Below are positions 47,950 to 59,450 of a stretch of 64,000 nucleotides of DNA, piece by piece. Every line of letters begins with the position of its first letter. Within the stretch, counting starts at the first letter, position 1. The notes below the pieces were generated by a model that worked only from the letters and a program-made list of their open reading frames with translations, was not told the origin of the DNA and ran no database searches. This DNA comes from Pagrus major. Its lineage: Eukaryota; Chordata; Actinopteri; Spariformes; Sparidae. Location of the stretch: contig NC_133234.1 of the NCBI RefSeq assembly GCF_040436345.1, positions 7,688,446-7,752,445 on the forward strand. The letters run 5' to 3'. A program made the position numbers and the translations under genes.

Positions 47950-48286
47950 AAAGTGTACTCCAGTGATTTTCTTTTGTACTTTGGGGGGATTCACAAGAAA
48001 CGGACTGTTAAATGGTCTAAATCGAAGCAGCAGGAGCCAAGAAATCCCAAATTTGGATCCTACACTTCCCATCAGAGGCTCCCAACTCTTAGCTGGTAAC
48101 ACAGACCTCCTGTTATACCATTGTAGTCTCGAAGCATCATCAGAGGTTATTTTATCAGACTTATGAGCGCTCCTCCCAGAGCAACAGACAATACTATTAA
48201 ACTGTTTTGTTTTGGGGCTGAATAGTAAACCTCATGATGAGTAAACTGAACTATATGTGTAAAATTGGTGGAGTACCCCTTTAAAG
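47950..48286. mobile_element. MITE with GTACTCCA-type inverted ends
   Basis: The left end AAGTGTACTCCAGTGATTTT and the right end AAAATTGGTGGAGTACCCCT are imperfect inverted repeats. The internal blocks (AGTAAACTGAACTATATGTG) match a fish element I recognise. The two opposite 66-67 aa open frames here are inside it. Confidence 0.65.
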
Positions 48287-48734
48287 AGCTAAATTAATAC
48301 CTCAATTGAGCTTGAACTCAGCCCTATACATACTCAAAAATTAATCTAGCATAGTATATTTAAACAGGCCGTATAACATTCCCACCTAGGCCACTTATTG
48401 TTAATTAATTGTATTCTCATTTAACTGTATATCAAACAACACATAAAGCATACTATTTACGTGACCTGGACTCATCTCGCTTCTCTCAGTGGCATTCAAT
48501 ACACCGAATGAACAGTGTAAAACAACCAGGCAGCTAGAGTTAAGTGTATACAATTCACAGTAACCCTGTACTCCTCGTAACCCTGTAAGTTTAATTCCTT
48601 GTGATTAATGGTGATGTCAAAACCATATTGATTAATGAAAAAATCAATCAGCGGAACATCGTAGAGCTTCACGTGTTTGTTGTTTTAGCCATATTCATGG
48701 TCTCCAACGAATTAACTGAAATAACTGATCCCAT

Positions 48735-49345
48735 AACTTTCCATGAGGTCAAAATTTTAATTTGTTCAATATTTTATGATGTTTTACATTTACTGCTTTT
48801 GTGGTAAATCGACTACCTGCTAAACTAATGATGTTCTGTAGGCACACCATGCCAGCACTGGAGAAAGGTCTGGCTGCACCAATTCTTGTTCTGGTGTAGG
48901 GAAAAAAAACGTTCTGCATACTGACATTAAAATTGCTGCAAATCCCTGCAAAGAAATGGTAGCTAAATTGTTTCAGTGCGAAACGTTAGCACCCATTTTA
49001 GGGTACCTTGTCATTTTCAGCCTGCAGGCTAGCTTGCTGGCTTGGAGGTAGCATAATTGTTGTTATTTCCTGTAGAGTATCCTGAACAGTTAAATGCAGA
49101 TATAGAAAGGGAGGAGAATGCCACCTCAAATCGGCGCAGTCAGGCTAGCTTCAGCTGTACTTTGTGTTTGGTGCTTGTTAGAGGATGTTAGCATGCTAAC
49201 AACCTTAGTAAAGACGGTGCACACAGTAAACATACCTACCTTCTTAATATGTGCATGCATTGTGTGCATGTTAGCATGCTGATGTTAGCATTGAGCTCAA
49301 GCTCAGCCAAAGAGCTGCTAGCAGCTATCAGTCATAGACATTACG
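48735..49345. repeat. Teleost dispersed repeat (TTAGCATGCTAAC family), copy 2
   Basis: CTACCTGCTAAACTAATGAT, TTCAGCTGTACTTTGTGTTT, GGATGTTAGCATGCTAACAA, CATGTTAGCATGCTGATGTT and AAAGAGCTGCTAGCAGC are the 3' half of the family whose 5' half is seen at 11.2-11.6 kb. Palindromic GTTAGCATGCTAAC is diagnostic. About 300 bp in the middle (48840-49130) is less typical and may be an insertion. Confidence 0.6.
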
Positions 49346-49349
49346 CTCA

Positions 49350-50740
49350 AGGTGGGTAGCTCAAATGTTGCCAATGCTGTTGGTATCTGACAAATTGTTT
49401 CACTATCTCCTGACTGATTAGCAACTGAAGACAAGTGATAGTGAAAACCCAGAGGACAAAGGAACATTGGTCAATATTTCAAGACAGAACTATATATTTC
49501 ATTCCCTTTTAGCTTCCGTGAGACACCAGCTAACATTAGCATTCAACCACTTCCTAGCAAACATTACTGTATAATAGTGTTACACAATATGATAAGAAAG
49601 GCAGAAATTAAGTCTAAAATATTAACACACATCTTGGACACATACAGTACTATAAACATGGAAGTGAAACGCACTGGATGTAATCGAACGGTAATGCTCG
49701 CTAGGGGGGTTGAATGCTAACGTCACCTGTTTTATCAAGGTCATCCCTATGTTCCCACAGCCCAATGGTTTGTTTTCTAAGAATTTGGGGTTTGGGAAGG
49801 GGAAAAGGTTAGGGTTAGGGTTAGAGAAAGGGAAGGGTTAGGTTTAGGGAAGGGGAAGTGGTTAGGGTTAGGTGAGGGGAAGTGGTTAGGGTAGGAACAT
49901 AGGGCTGTGGGAACATAGGCACGCTCCCGTTTTATCGAAGCTAATGGGTTCGCAAATATGTAGTTTTACTTTAAAGTATTGCCTGATGTCCTCATGGATT
50001 GTCAATATTAATAGTCTTTTCAGTTGCTGATCAATCAGGAAGTGGTGAAATGATAATGATTCAATGATTTCCTTTTATACAACTTGCAACCCAGAACACG
50101 GCAGCATAACATTAGCCCAGGCATTTGAGCCTCCCACCTGAGTCTGACCTATGGCAATGGTCTATTGCTGTGAATTGGAACATTTATTCATTGTTAAATA
50201 TGATCTATACTAGGACGGCTCCATTGATGATATGTGCGGTAACCCAAACTTACCCCATTTGACATCATTTTCGACTTTTAGAAACTAGCTTGCTGGTTAA
50301 TTTGCTTGCTAAAACAATACCAGTAAGAGATAGTAGATAATTGGGCTGACTCCATTAAGCTACAGCTTCCTTGGTAAGTATGAGCCAAAGGAGCTACAAC
50401 AAAGACCTTTATCAATTTGGAAAGCTTATCACTCCATTAATGCTGACTGAATGAGCCCATGTCCGTGGTAGACCTCTATTTCCGTTTTAGCTATCAGGCT
50501 GTTTGTGCACAGTGACTTTTCCGATGGACCTCCATGATGGAGCCACACCTGGTTGCTGGGAGATTTGTCAAACAGCTGCAAAGCCTCTATAGTAATAAGG
50601 TCACCCACCATATGCTGCATTGACGGATTCACTTGGTCCCAGTGTATCAGTCAAGTCAGGAGCCATCAGTCAGTGCAGTCAAAAGAGATGAGGAGCCAGA
50701 CAGGGCTTGTCCTGAGAGGTTACTGCAGAAAATAATTACC
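49350..50740. other. Intergenic, no gene recognised
   Basis: Apart from the telomere-like array, this is unremarkable AT-rich sequence with short frames lacking signatures. Confidence 0.4.
49807..49896. repeat. Degenerate telomere-like TTAGGG array
   Basis: Three consecutive GGTTAG units (49807-49825) are followed by interrupted units mixed with GGGGAAG (GGGTTAGGTTTAGGG, GTGGTTAGGGTTAGG, GTGGTTAGGGTAGG). It is too short and impure to be a recent telomere fusion. Confidence 0.8.
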
Positions 50741-50746
50741 TGTAGC

Positions 50747-50760
50747 CACACACACACTCA

Positions 50761-50821
<61 letters not shown>
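50747..50821. repeat. (CA)n microsatellite, about 75 bp
   Basis: CA dinucleotide run with one CTCA interruption. It causes the His-Thr and Val-Cys frames on both strands. Confidence 0.97.
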
Positions 50822-50823
<2 letters not shown>

Positions 50824-51337
50824 AGTTGACCACACAGCGTATAATTTGTCATGACATTGTCTCTGGGCTGTCACTATAGTAGCAGTAGTATGTGTAGCAG
50901 TGTCAGTCCCATCTTCACTCACATGCTGGCGCACATTTATAGGCATGCGTTGAGGCACAGTACAGCTCCATATGATGTATATAAAGCACAGAAATGAAAT
51001 GCAAATACAAAAACCCCGTTCACACAATGTGTCACTCAGACATAAGCTCCTTGCACTCTTGTCTGAGTAATACAGAGGGTGATAAGGGTGACCAATTCTT
51101 CGTCATGCTGACCCAGTCGACCGTGTGTCTGCGTGTGCATGTGTGTGTATTAATGTGACACAGCGCTAGACCAAAGGCTTTACGGGAGCGATAACCACAA
51201 CCAGAGTTTCTGTTGTTTTGAGTGTGATTCGATTAGCGTACGAAGAAAACCTGTGAATCATCCTGAAACATGTAATATCTTTCCGTATATCTTTAGTTTT
51301 CTGCTCTTGGTGCCGAATGTGTACTTGTTTGTGTGCT

Positions 51338-51341
<4 letters not shown>

Positions 51342-51387
<46 letters not shown>
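51342..51387. repeat. (GT)n microsatellite, about 46 bp
   Basis: Uninterrupted TG/GT run, visible directly. Confidence 0.97.
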
Positions 51388-51388
<1 letters not shown>

Positions 51389-52125
51389 CACAGTGAGAAA
51401 CTCATCTCACAATCCCAACTGTTACAGTTAAGGTATTTAGCGCCTTCGAGCCTGAAGTGCAAGTACCATGCTGTCATCATCCACAGTTAATTACCTTTAC
51501 TATCTTTCTCTCTCTTTGTCTTTCTAGCTATTCCCTTTCTGTCTCTCTTTCTATCTTGTGCACAGCTGGCAAAGAACAATTTGAGCTGACACACGTTTTA
51601 CTCCCACCCAAACAAACTGAGCTGAAACCCACTGAACCATACTGAAGGAAACACACTATGCCTTGCCACTGCTGCAGGCTTTTGGACATACTTAATGGAC
51701 TTAATTCACTTAATGGATCATTCTGATGTTTAATAGATGTTGATGAGAGGGTTTGTGCCAAAACCAGTGTAAATGTAGCGCCAAGAGGACAGCTGAGGCA
51801 ATGAAACGGTGCCTGTAGTAGCTGCCTCCTCTGTCATTTTGTTAAATCAAGACCTAAATATTTCTCTGAAACTAGGTCATGTTCTGAAGAAGATGTGCTC
51901 ATCTGGGTTGACACGGAGCTTGGCTTGTTCCTCGTTCCCGCCACTGTATAGTGTACAGATGAGAGGCTGAAGCAGAGGAATGGGAAACCTCTGCCTGCTC
52001 GGTTTTCTTTTTCCGAAAACACAAGTTGAATTGCGAAGGGCTAGAACGTGCACTCCCGAGGATGCATCGTTCAATATTAATTAACTCTATGTTTGTGGTA
52101 TCCTCTGCTTGTTCTTGCATGGGGT

Positions 52126-52126
<1 letters not shown>

Positions 52127-52158
<32 letters not shown>
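52127..52158. repeat. Run of 32 G residues
   Basis: A pure G homopolymer preceded by GGGGTC and followed by a perfect 11-bp hairpin (52160-52191). The length may be affected by sequencing or assembly. Confidence 0.95.
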
Positions 52159-52159
<1 letters not shown>

Positions 52160-52191
52160 CACCCAGTACTGGTTGACACAAGTACTGGGTG
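52160..52191. repeat. Perfect hairpin, 11-bp arms, 10-base loop
   Basis: CACCCAGTACT (52160-52170) and AGTACTGGGTG (52181-52191) are exact complements separated by GGTTGACACA. It lies directly next to the G run. Confidence 0.9.
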
Positions 52192-52361
52192 GCACCTTTT
52201 TTTGCTAGATACACTCTCACAACGTACAACTTTGTAGCTTTTTGAGTTATGATCAGGAGCAAATATTGTACTTTTGGTGAGAGACATCTGAGTTTTCAGC
52301 ACTGCAAATTTAGTGATATAATCCTGACTATGCCAAATTTAGAAACGCACTTGCCAGAATA

Positions 52362-52872
52362 TATGTTGGCAGTGTACGTTTCTGCAAACCAGGGATATGT
52401 TAACATTTTTGAAACTTTTTTTTTATGTTGTGACAACGTTGTGCATATGGTCTGGTTAAGTTTAGACACAAATACCAATTGGTTAGGGTCAGAAAAAGGT
52501 CATATTTCACATGGTTCTGTTGCAACAAACACTGCTGGAAATTGTCTCGACGTGTTAAAAAATACCAGGTTTGTCTCATCACTATCAAAGTATCTAGTTT
52601 GCGAATGGAAAATATACCAACGTCTCGTAAAAAAAATCCAGTGGTTTCCTGCTCACAAGAGTTCAAACGCAGTCTTGAACAGTGGTCTCTGGCTTCGAGC
52701 AGTCACAGCTGTCACGTCAACATCCCTCCTCCTCCTTCTGACATGACAGTCAGCTCATATACATGTAATGTGAACATGATATGACATGTATTGTGTGATG
52801 TTGATATGATACATATGAAATATACACATTTAACGCATCTGTGGTTGGCAGAAATGTAAACTGCAGAGGTTT
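52362..52872. mobile_element. MITE-like element, family D copy 2
   Basis: The left end TGTTGGCAGTGTACGTTTCT pairs with the right end GCAGAAATGTAAACTGCAGA. The body has GGTTAGGGTCAGAAAAAGGT, AACACTGCTGGAAATTGTCT, AATCCAGTGGTTTCCTGC, GAACAGTGGTCTCTGGCTTC and ATACATGTAATGTGAACATG, each matched in the copies at 56.6 and 58.5 kb. The 165-aa open frame 52249-52746 overlaps it and is not considered a gene. Confidence 0.65.
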
Positions 52873-54740
52873 TATTCAGGCCACTGGGCTGAAATTTTGC
52901 TAAGCTGGTTGTAAACTTACAATACACGCTTGTTTCTGACAGTGTACAGCCATGGATATGTACTTTTCTGTGCAGTAACTTTATCTATGTGCCTTGGAAC
53001 TAAATATAAAATCATTTGATGACATCCATGTACAGCAAAAACAACACTTTGACCTGTTTCTCCCGAAAGCCAAACAACCAAAGGCCTTTGTACTGTACAG
53101 ACATGTGGGTAACCAAACGTAACACAGACGTGTTGTATTCCATTTTTAGTACTATGTCCCCAGCTTACATAGCTTATGTTTGTGTGATATGATGTCAGAA
53201 GCAGATGTTTATTTGTGACTCTTTACTGTTGCATAGGAAATAATGTGATCATTGATTGTAACGGACAAGCCAATGTCCTCGTCTCTGCGATTAAATGCAG
53301 GCCAGTTTCTGCTCTCATGGTAAAACCTGTGTGTTTCTTTGTATTTGGATGTGCATATGTAGCCTGTGCATCAGTGTGTGTTGGTATGGACAATACAAAC
53401 TATGTATGATGAACACTTTATATCTCAGGTTCCTGGAATTGCAACTTGGATGGCCCTTCTACTGTGTATTCCCTCCAGAAATACATTACTTGGAGGAATT
53501 CCAAGTTTTTCCTTGATCCCTGAACACATCACTCAGAATACACAATGTTGTATACAGATGGTATCCAGTGTGGGATTCACTGAATTCCAGCATCTCTCGA
53601 GGGGCTGTGAAGGAACTCCCAAACAGTTAGGTCTCATCATTTATCTGTCACAACATGGCTCAAGGTTAAACAAAGAAGCAAGACCACACATGAGATTATT
53701 TAACTGAACCGAAAGAGAAATTAAACAAAGACTGTATGTATGGCATATTTATAAATACTTGTTTAACAAAGTGGTGTGATCTTCTATAGGTGCGTCTATA
53801 TGAATTTTACTAATTTGAAACTACATCATTTCACATTTTATCAAGATCAACATGATGGTTTTTGCAATTTACTAATGTCCTATTACTGATTGCTGCCCTG
53901 CATGTGTCAAAAAATGGTGATTTTCAAGATTGCATCTTTGTATTTTGTTGCCCCATGTTGTTTACTTGCCTGGTGTGCTGAATAGTGAATTCTGTTGCTG
54001 CATTATTTTTTTAATGTTTGGCTGTTTCCTGTTGCTCTGCTCTGCTCTTCCTTATTTTGTTGCTCTTGCTGTCGTTATCTTGACGTCGCCAAAGGACTGC
54101 AGTTGAAAATGATCCATCTGGGAAACACCGGCACATTTACAGAAATGTTGATTAATGTGTGTTTTTGAAATGAAAGTGAATTGGGTGGAAACGGGGGAGA
54201 GAGGAGATATGTGTTGGATAATTAGGCGTTCAGTCCAGATGAGCTGAGCCTCCCTGACATCTGCAGGCATTGGTCAAGGAGTCCTTTCCACACAGGATCG
54301 TCCCATTTAATACCCTGAAAGTTATTACAACTAGAAAATGACTTAAAAGACTTAACTCACCTTGTAAGAATAGAGTTGGTGATGTGGAAATTAAAAGCTG
54401 TGTTGATGTGTAGGTTAAAACCAGGCTGAATTTGGCTGAAGAGTGAAAGTAATTTAGACGAATAAGGGAACATACAACATCGTTTTAGCAGCATTTCAAT
54501 GTTTTAATGAAACATTTATTGTAGTACTTAACTTCACAAATTGAAACATACTAATATAAATGCTGTTAAAACCAGTTATTCAATCAAACCTAACTTTACC
54601 TTACCAACCAAATGTAACCCTTTTTTCAGCAATGCCAGCAACGTGAGTCCAGAAACAGAAAGGTTGGCGGGTCGGTCAGCTGCTTCAGTCCCAACTGAAC
54701 TATGTAGATAGATGGTTTGCTATGAAATTTTGTGCAACAT
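52873..54740. other. Intergenic, no gene recognised
   Basis: AT-rich sequence. The longest frame (53366-53707, 113 codons) has no domain or transmembrane pattern that I can name and no clear splice context. Confidence 0.4.
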
Positions 54741-54743
54741 AGT

Positions 54744-55087
54744 TTCCATCCATCCATCATGTGAAACCGCTTATCCTTTTTTCACAGGGGGGCTGGGTCA
54801 CAGGGAGCCGATCCCAGCTGACATTGGGTGACAGCTGGGTGCTAAGTCGCCAGTTCATCATAGGGCTGACATATAGGGACAAACAACCATTCACGCTCAC
54901 AATCACACCAACGGACAATTTAGAGTAACCTAAGTCTTGCATGTCTTTGGATTGTGGGAGGAAGCCAGAGTACCCGGAGAGAGACCATGCAGGCATGGGG
55001 AGAACATGCAAACTCCTGCACAGAGAGGCCCTGCCCGGTGTGGAACCCAGGTCCTTCTTGCTAACCACTGCGCCGCCGTGCTGCCCC
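54744..55087. repeat. High-copy vertebrate/teleost interspersed repeat (LINE 3'-end type)
   Basis: CCATCCATCCATC, GCTGGGTCACAGGGAGCCGA, CAACCATTCACGCTCACAAT, ACAATTTAGAGTAACCTAAG, CATGTCTTTGGATTGTGGGA, GGGGAGAACATGCAAACTCC and CTAACCACTGCGCCGCCGTG form the well-known block order of a very abundant fish repeat. The 111-aa antisense frame (54757-55092) lies fully inside it. Confidence 0.85.
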
Positions 55088-55089
55088 AA

Positions 55090-56560
55090 CATGGTTTCCC
55101 ACAGGATGAATTGTAGGAACCTTTGTCATCCCATTATTATTCTTTCCATCATCAGCCTTGGCTGGACTTTTTGTTGAGCACTAATAAGGAAATTTTATCA
55201 TGCAAATATACCAATCTAAGATGGCGTCCACGGTAAGTACAACCTAACAACATAACATTAGCATATTATCATGGTAGCATAAGGACTTTAACACTTACAC
55301 TTGAAACACATGCTGAATCATCCCGCGGCCTGACACATGTACATAAACTGGGCTGTGCAGATAGCTTTAAAAGCTAATCCGCTAATCTGTATAACACACT
55401 CAGGTCAGATTTCAGATTTTTTGACTTCATGCACGTTCTCAAGTACCTTGTTTTTGTGTCTCTATCGTCAGCTAACAGAGAGCAACAGAAGTTAACTCAA
55501 GAAATGGAATCCACTTACATAAGCTAATTACCAGCATCTTTAATGCCTACAAAGTATTCACAGTAAAGACAGTTGTATCATTTTGTATCAAGTTGTAGCT
55601 GAAACTCTAAATCATCTCACACGAGGCCCTTTGAGACAAAATGGTATTAAAAGCATTTTTTCTTTGGTTTAATGGATCCAGTCAGACATCCCCTGAAACG
55701 TCAAAGTAGATAAAGCTCAATTAAATACCCTCCGTGTGAGAGCCTTCTTGCAACAAATTCCCTCATACACCTCTCATTTTCTCTCCCGCCTGAGTTGCCT
55801 CCATATGACTCACGACTATGAACGCTGTGCAAATCTGCACTGCTGAGGATTCAGCTGCACTGTGAAAACAACTAATGTGTTCTGTAATGAATGTCGTGCT
55901 TAGGGATGTTTGATTGTGGTAGTGGCAGGTGAGAGGATGGAAACCAAGATTAGATACACAAAACAGAAAGTGAATTTTCACGTTCGCTCCTAGCCAGCTT
56001 AACATGAGCTTTGGGAGATTAGAGTTTGAATGTCAATGTAAAAAATGTCAGCGAACGCAACCCCAAGTGCGGTCAGCAATAGATTTATTATAACGGGTCA
56101 GGGCTGTGCCAAAGCTATGCTACTGTATGATCAAGCCTCTGTATGTATGACCTTTACATCGATATCTAGATGGAAAAATGATTTCTCGTACTACTCCTGA
56201 AAATCCTTTCTGTTTTGTTGCATAATTAGGGCTCATAGTAGAGCAGAGTTAAGTCAAGTAGGCCAAACTAGAATCAGCGAATGAAAAAAAGTATACAGCA
56301 TAAGGTATTGGTACTGAACAGGATGGGAAAGCACAAAAGATGTTCTGAAAGTGAAGACATCCTCAAGTTCCTGAGGGTAAATTAAAGTTTCAGGTGAAAC
56401 CCCTTCAAGTTGAACAGAGGTATTGTTTTCAGCTTGACTATCTTTTTATTTTCAGTTTGTTCTGAGAGGCTGGATATCCGTCATGCACCACTTGAACCTT
56501 ATTCTGTTAAAGAATGTTGTTTTCTTCTCTAAATAAGTGTATTGACTCATTAAAAAATAA
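55090..56560. other. Intergenic, no gene recognised
   Basis: No repeat family or exon could be named here. Short frames only. Confidence 0.4.
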
Positions 56561-56563
56561 TCC

Positions 56564-56890
56564 CTGTCAACAAACGTTTCTGCAAAACCACTGATATGTT
56601 GACACTTCACATTTCTTGGTTGGGGTTAGGAAAGGATCCTTTTTCGGCCTAAAATACCTGTTTTGGTTGCCACAAACACGGCTGAAACACCGTCTTGAGC
56701 TGTGGTCACTGGCTGCCAGCCTTGCTGCCTGTAACTCCACCGCCATCCTCTTCACATGCATGAAAGTTAGGACATAAACATGTAATGTGATTGTTATATG
56801 ACACATTTTGGAGAAATGTCAATCTGATCTGTAGCCTACAAATCAAACATACAAATGTGATGGTTTTGCAGGAACGTTAACTGCCAACAT
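56564..56890. mobile_element. MITE-like element, family D copy 3
   Basis: TGTCAACAAACGTTTCTGC at the left and GGAACGTTAACTGCCAACAT at the right. The core holds GGTTGGGGTTAGGAAAGG, CACAAACACGGCTGAAACAC, GAGCTGTGGTCACTGGCTGC and AAACATGTAATGTGATTGTT, shared with the copies at 52.4 and 58.5 kb. Confidence 0.65.
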
Positions 56891-56894
56891 TTTA

Positions 56895-58440
56895 TCCTGG
56901 CGAGTTGCCTGAGTAATGACAGCTGCTTCAGCTACATTTATTTTTAAACTGACAGGGTAAAACCACTCACTTTTTTATGGTTTAAAGATCCTAATAAGAA
57001 AATCAGAGCAGTATATCTGCTTGGAGCTTGATCAGGTAAAACTGTTGTAGGAACAGATTGAATACTACAGACAGGAATGCAGTGAGAAGTTGACGTACAG
57101 ATGCTGCCATGGAGTTTTGTGTTGAAATCTGTTGGTTCCCCTGTACTATTCACGAGAACAGAATCTCTACACAGCAGGAAGAATGACATGAATGATAAAT
57201 GCATCTAGACCATCTGTTTCACATGATAGCAGTCGGATCATTCGGCAGAAACAAGATGAGAGCGCAAAAACCAGATGTCTCTCCATTTCACAACCTCCAC
57301 CAGCACACAACAAAGGATAGCGTCTGTTTGGGTTTTTCCATTCTTCTGAAGTCAATCAAGTCCTCCTCAGCGCAGACAATTCCGTCAGTATAGTAACGGT
57401 GACGTTGAAGGAAGCCAACACAGTCGGTTTTATTGAACAGAAATACCCCTCGTGGGTAGAAACATTGTTCACTGGTCTAGTAGACATTTCAGTGAGCATC
57501 GCACAGCATGTGGGCTCTCATCCTTTAATCACACGTGTGCACACACATGCCAATACTCCCTATATCTCACAGTAAGGCTGCTTTCATCCCCTCCAAATCC
57601 TTTACCTGTAAGTAGTTATCTTTCCCTCTTCACCGTCTCAACAAAGGTATAAAAAAGTCGTTTTGTTATTCTTGCCACTGTGCTGCCTCACTGAATAATT
57701 GAGAGTGGGATAAGGAGTGATAATGTCAATCTGAGACGAGGTTGGAAATGATTTTTTGATCCTGCGCTGAACAGATTGTCTCTTCAAATATTGCAGGCTG
57801 TCGCCATCTACTGGTCCAAGTCAGGGATTGGTGAAGTAATAATGCTGTTGTATAGAATTTACTGTTACTCCAGTCTGACTATGTTCAGGTTATAAAATGA
57901 TACTGAAAAAAAGTGTTACACACATAACTCTCCTGTCTGTCCTCTGGGAGTTTCCCAAAGAATTTCCAAAACTCAGAAATGAACCATTTGGTGTTAAGCG
58001 TGTGGATATGTCTGCATGTATGTATATGTATGTTTTTAAATTCATCCACCATTCACTTTAGTCATGATTTGGCCATTTTTCGTTGTTCTGTTTTTCACTC
58101 ATGTGAACTGGCTTCCTTTTTTACTTTTCTTAATTTGACTACCCATCTGCAGTGAGTCTATTCTGGGTGTTCAGGTTTCTGAAGGTGGCTGTTTGGTTAG
58201 AGGTGCGAGCCAGGCTGTACAAACAGTTTCTTGACCTCCTTTACCCTCGCATGTATTCACACCATTCACCTTTATTCAAGTTTGTCACTAAGTTGCAATA
58301 TACAAGCAGGGAGAAACTTTTATTTATAGTATTCTATTTTTAAAAAAGTAATTTACATAGATGCATGCCTATTGATCGGACGTTGCTTTTTCTGCATCCC
58401 TGAACACAGTTAGTTATCAGAACACATAAACGATCCTTTC
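56895..58440. other. Intergenic, no gene recognised
   Basis: Unassigned sequence between two family D copies. No exon is supported. Confidence 0.4.
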
Positions 58441-58832
58441 TCTCATTTAGCTTCTCTGGAGTTTTTTGATGAGGTTAGCTGTGACACTCTTGGTCATGGT
58501 TAGGGTGAGGATATAGATATATACATGTTTAGACTTCAAATACCTGCTTTGGTCTCCACAAACTCAGCTGGAGGTGTTCTGGCGTTCTGTCACCATAAAA
58601 GTAGCTTGAAATTGTCCCGAGGTTTCCTTTAAAAATATCCAGTGGTGTGTCGCTTACAAATGTTGAAACGCTATGGGCCTGTGTCAGAAACGTATGAAGC
58701 CTACTAATGTTCAAATACAGGTTAGAACTGCGGTCACCGGCTTGGTTAGCCGTCTCGCCTGTAACTACAACACCACCCCCTCCAACTCCCAATGTGAAAG
58801 TCAGGTCATAAACATGTAATGTGGACACAGAG
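58440..58832. mobile_element. MITE-like element, family D copy 4, ends degraded
   Basis: Shares GGTCATGGTTAGGGTGAGG, TACCTGCTTTGGTCTCCACA, AATATCCAGTGGTGTGTCGC, GAACTGCGGTCACCGGCTTG and ATAAACATGTAATGTGGACA with the other copies. Neither terminal repeat is clear. The 99-aa antisense frame is inside it. Confidence 0.6.
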
Positions 58833-59383
58833 GCTGGGCTGGGGCTGAAATGCCTGTCAGTTTCTATGCGTGGGCCATTTTATTTTTTATTTTGAGTTAA
58901 CTCATATGCCTAAATGTTAATATACTTTTCTTGTATATCTATCAACCAAAAGCATTACTTGATTCACAATATGAATAAATGTTATTTATGCATATACATT
59001 TATGTTTGTCGTTGCTAAGGCCTTTCTGTATCTGCAAAATATCAGCACTGGTTACACTAAAATGTAAAATGTGAAGGTTTCGCTGTGACTCGACATCGAG
59101 CCGAGTCATACTTTTATTTGCGCTTCCTCAAATTCAACTTGTTGGTTTTCCTCTGGATTTTTGTGTTTCACACAAGGCTGCATTCAGGTGATTTACATAC
59201 TGATGTACCCAAAGTGGAAGAAGAACTTATTTACTGCAAACTTGTGCAGGTGTAGTCCTGCAAAATGAATCCCAAAGATGAATCACTTGTTAGTATTGTT
59301 CATTCTCAGAGGCTGTGTATTTGTTGGAAAGACTTTTCCAATGGCCAATCAGAAAGCCTGCTACTGCACAGATCCACACATTG

Positions 59384-59386
<3 letters not shown>

Positions 59387-59430
<44 letters not shown>

Positions 59431-59450
59431 TGTGTGAGTGTGTCTGTGTG
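59387..59450. repeat. (TG)n microsatellite with GAG interruptions
   Basis: TG run of about 42 bp followed by AGTGTGTGAGTGTGTCTGTGTG. Confidence 0.95.

Noticed and set aside
52249..52746. 165-aa open frame
   Set aside because: Overlaps a family D repeat copy whose relatives are frame-broken; no motif or splice context.
54757..55092. 111-aa antisense frame
   Set aside because: Lies entirely within a high-copy interspersed repeat.
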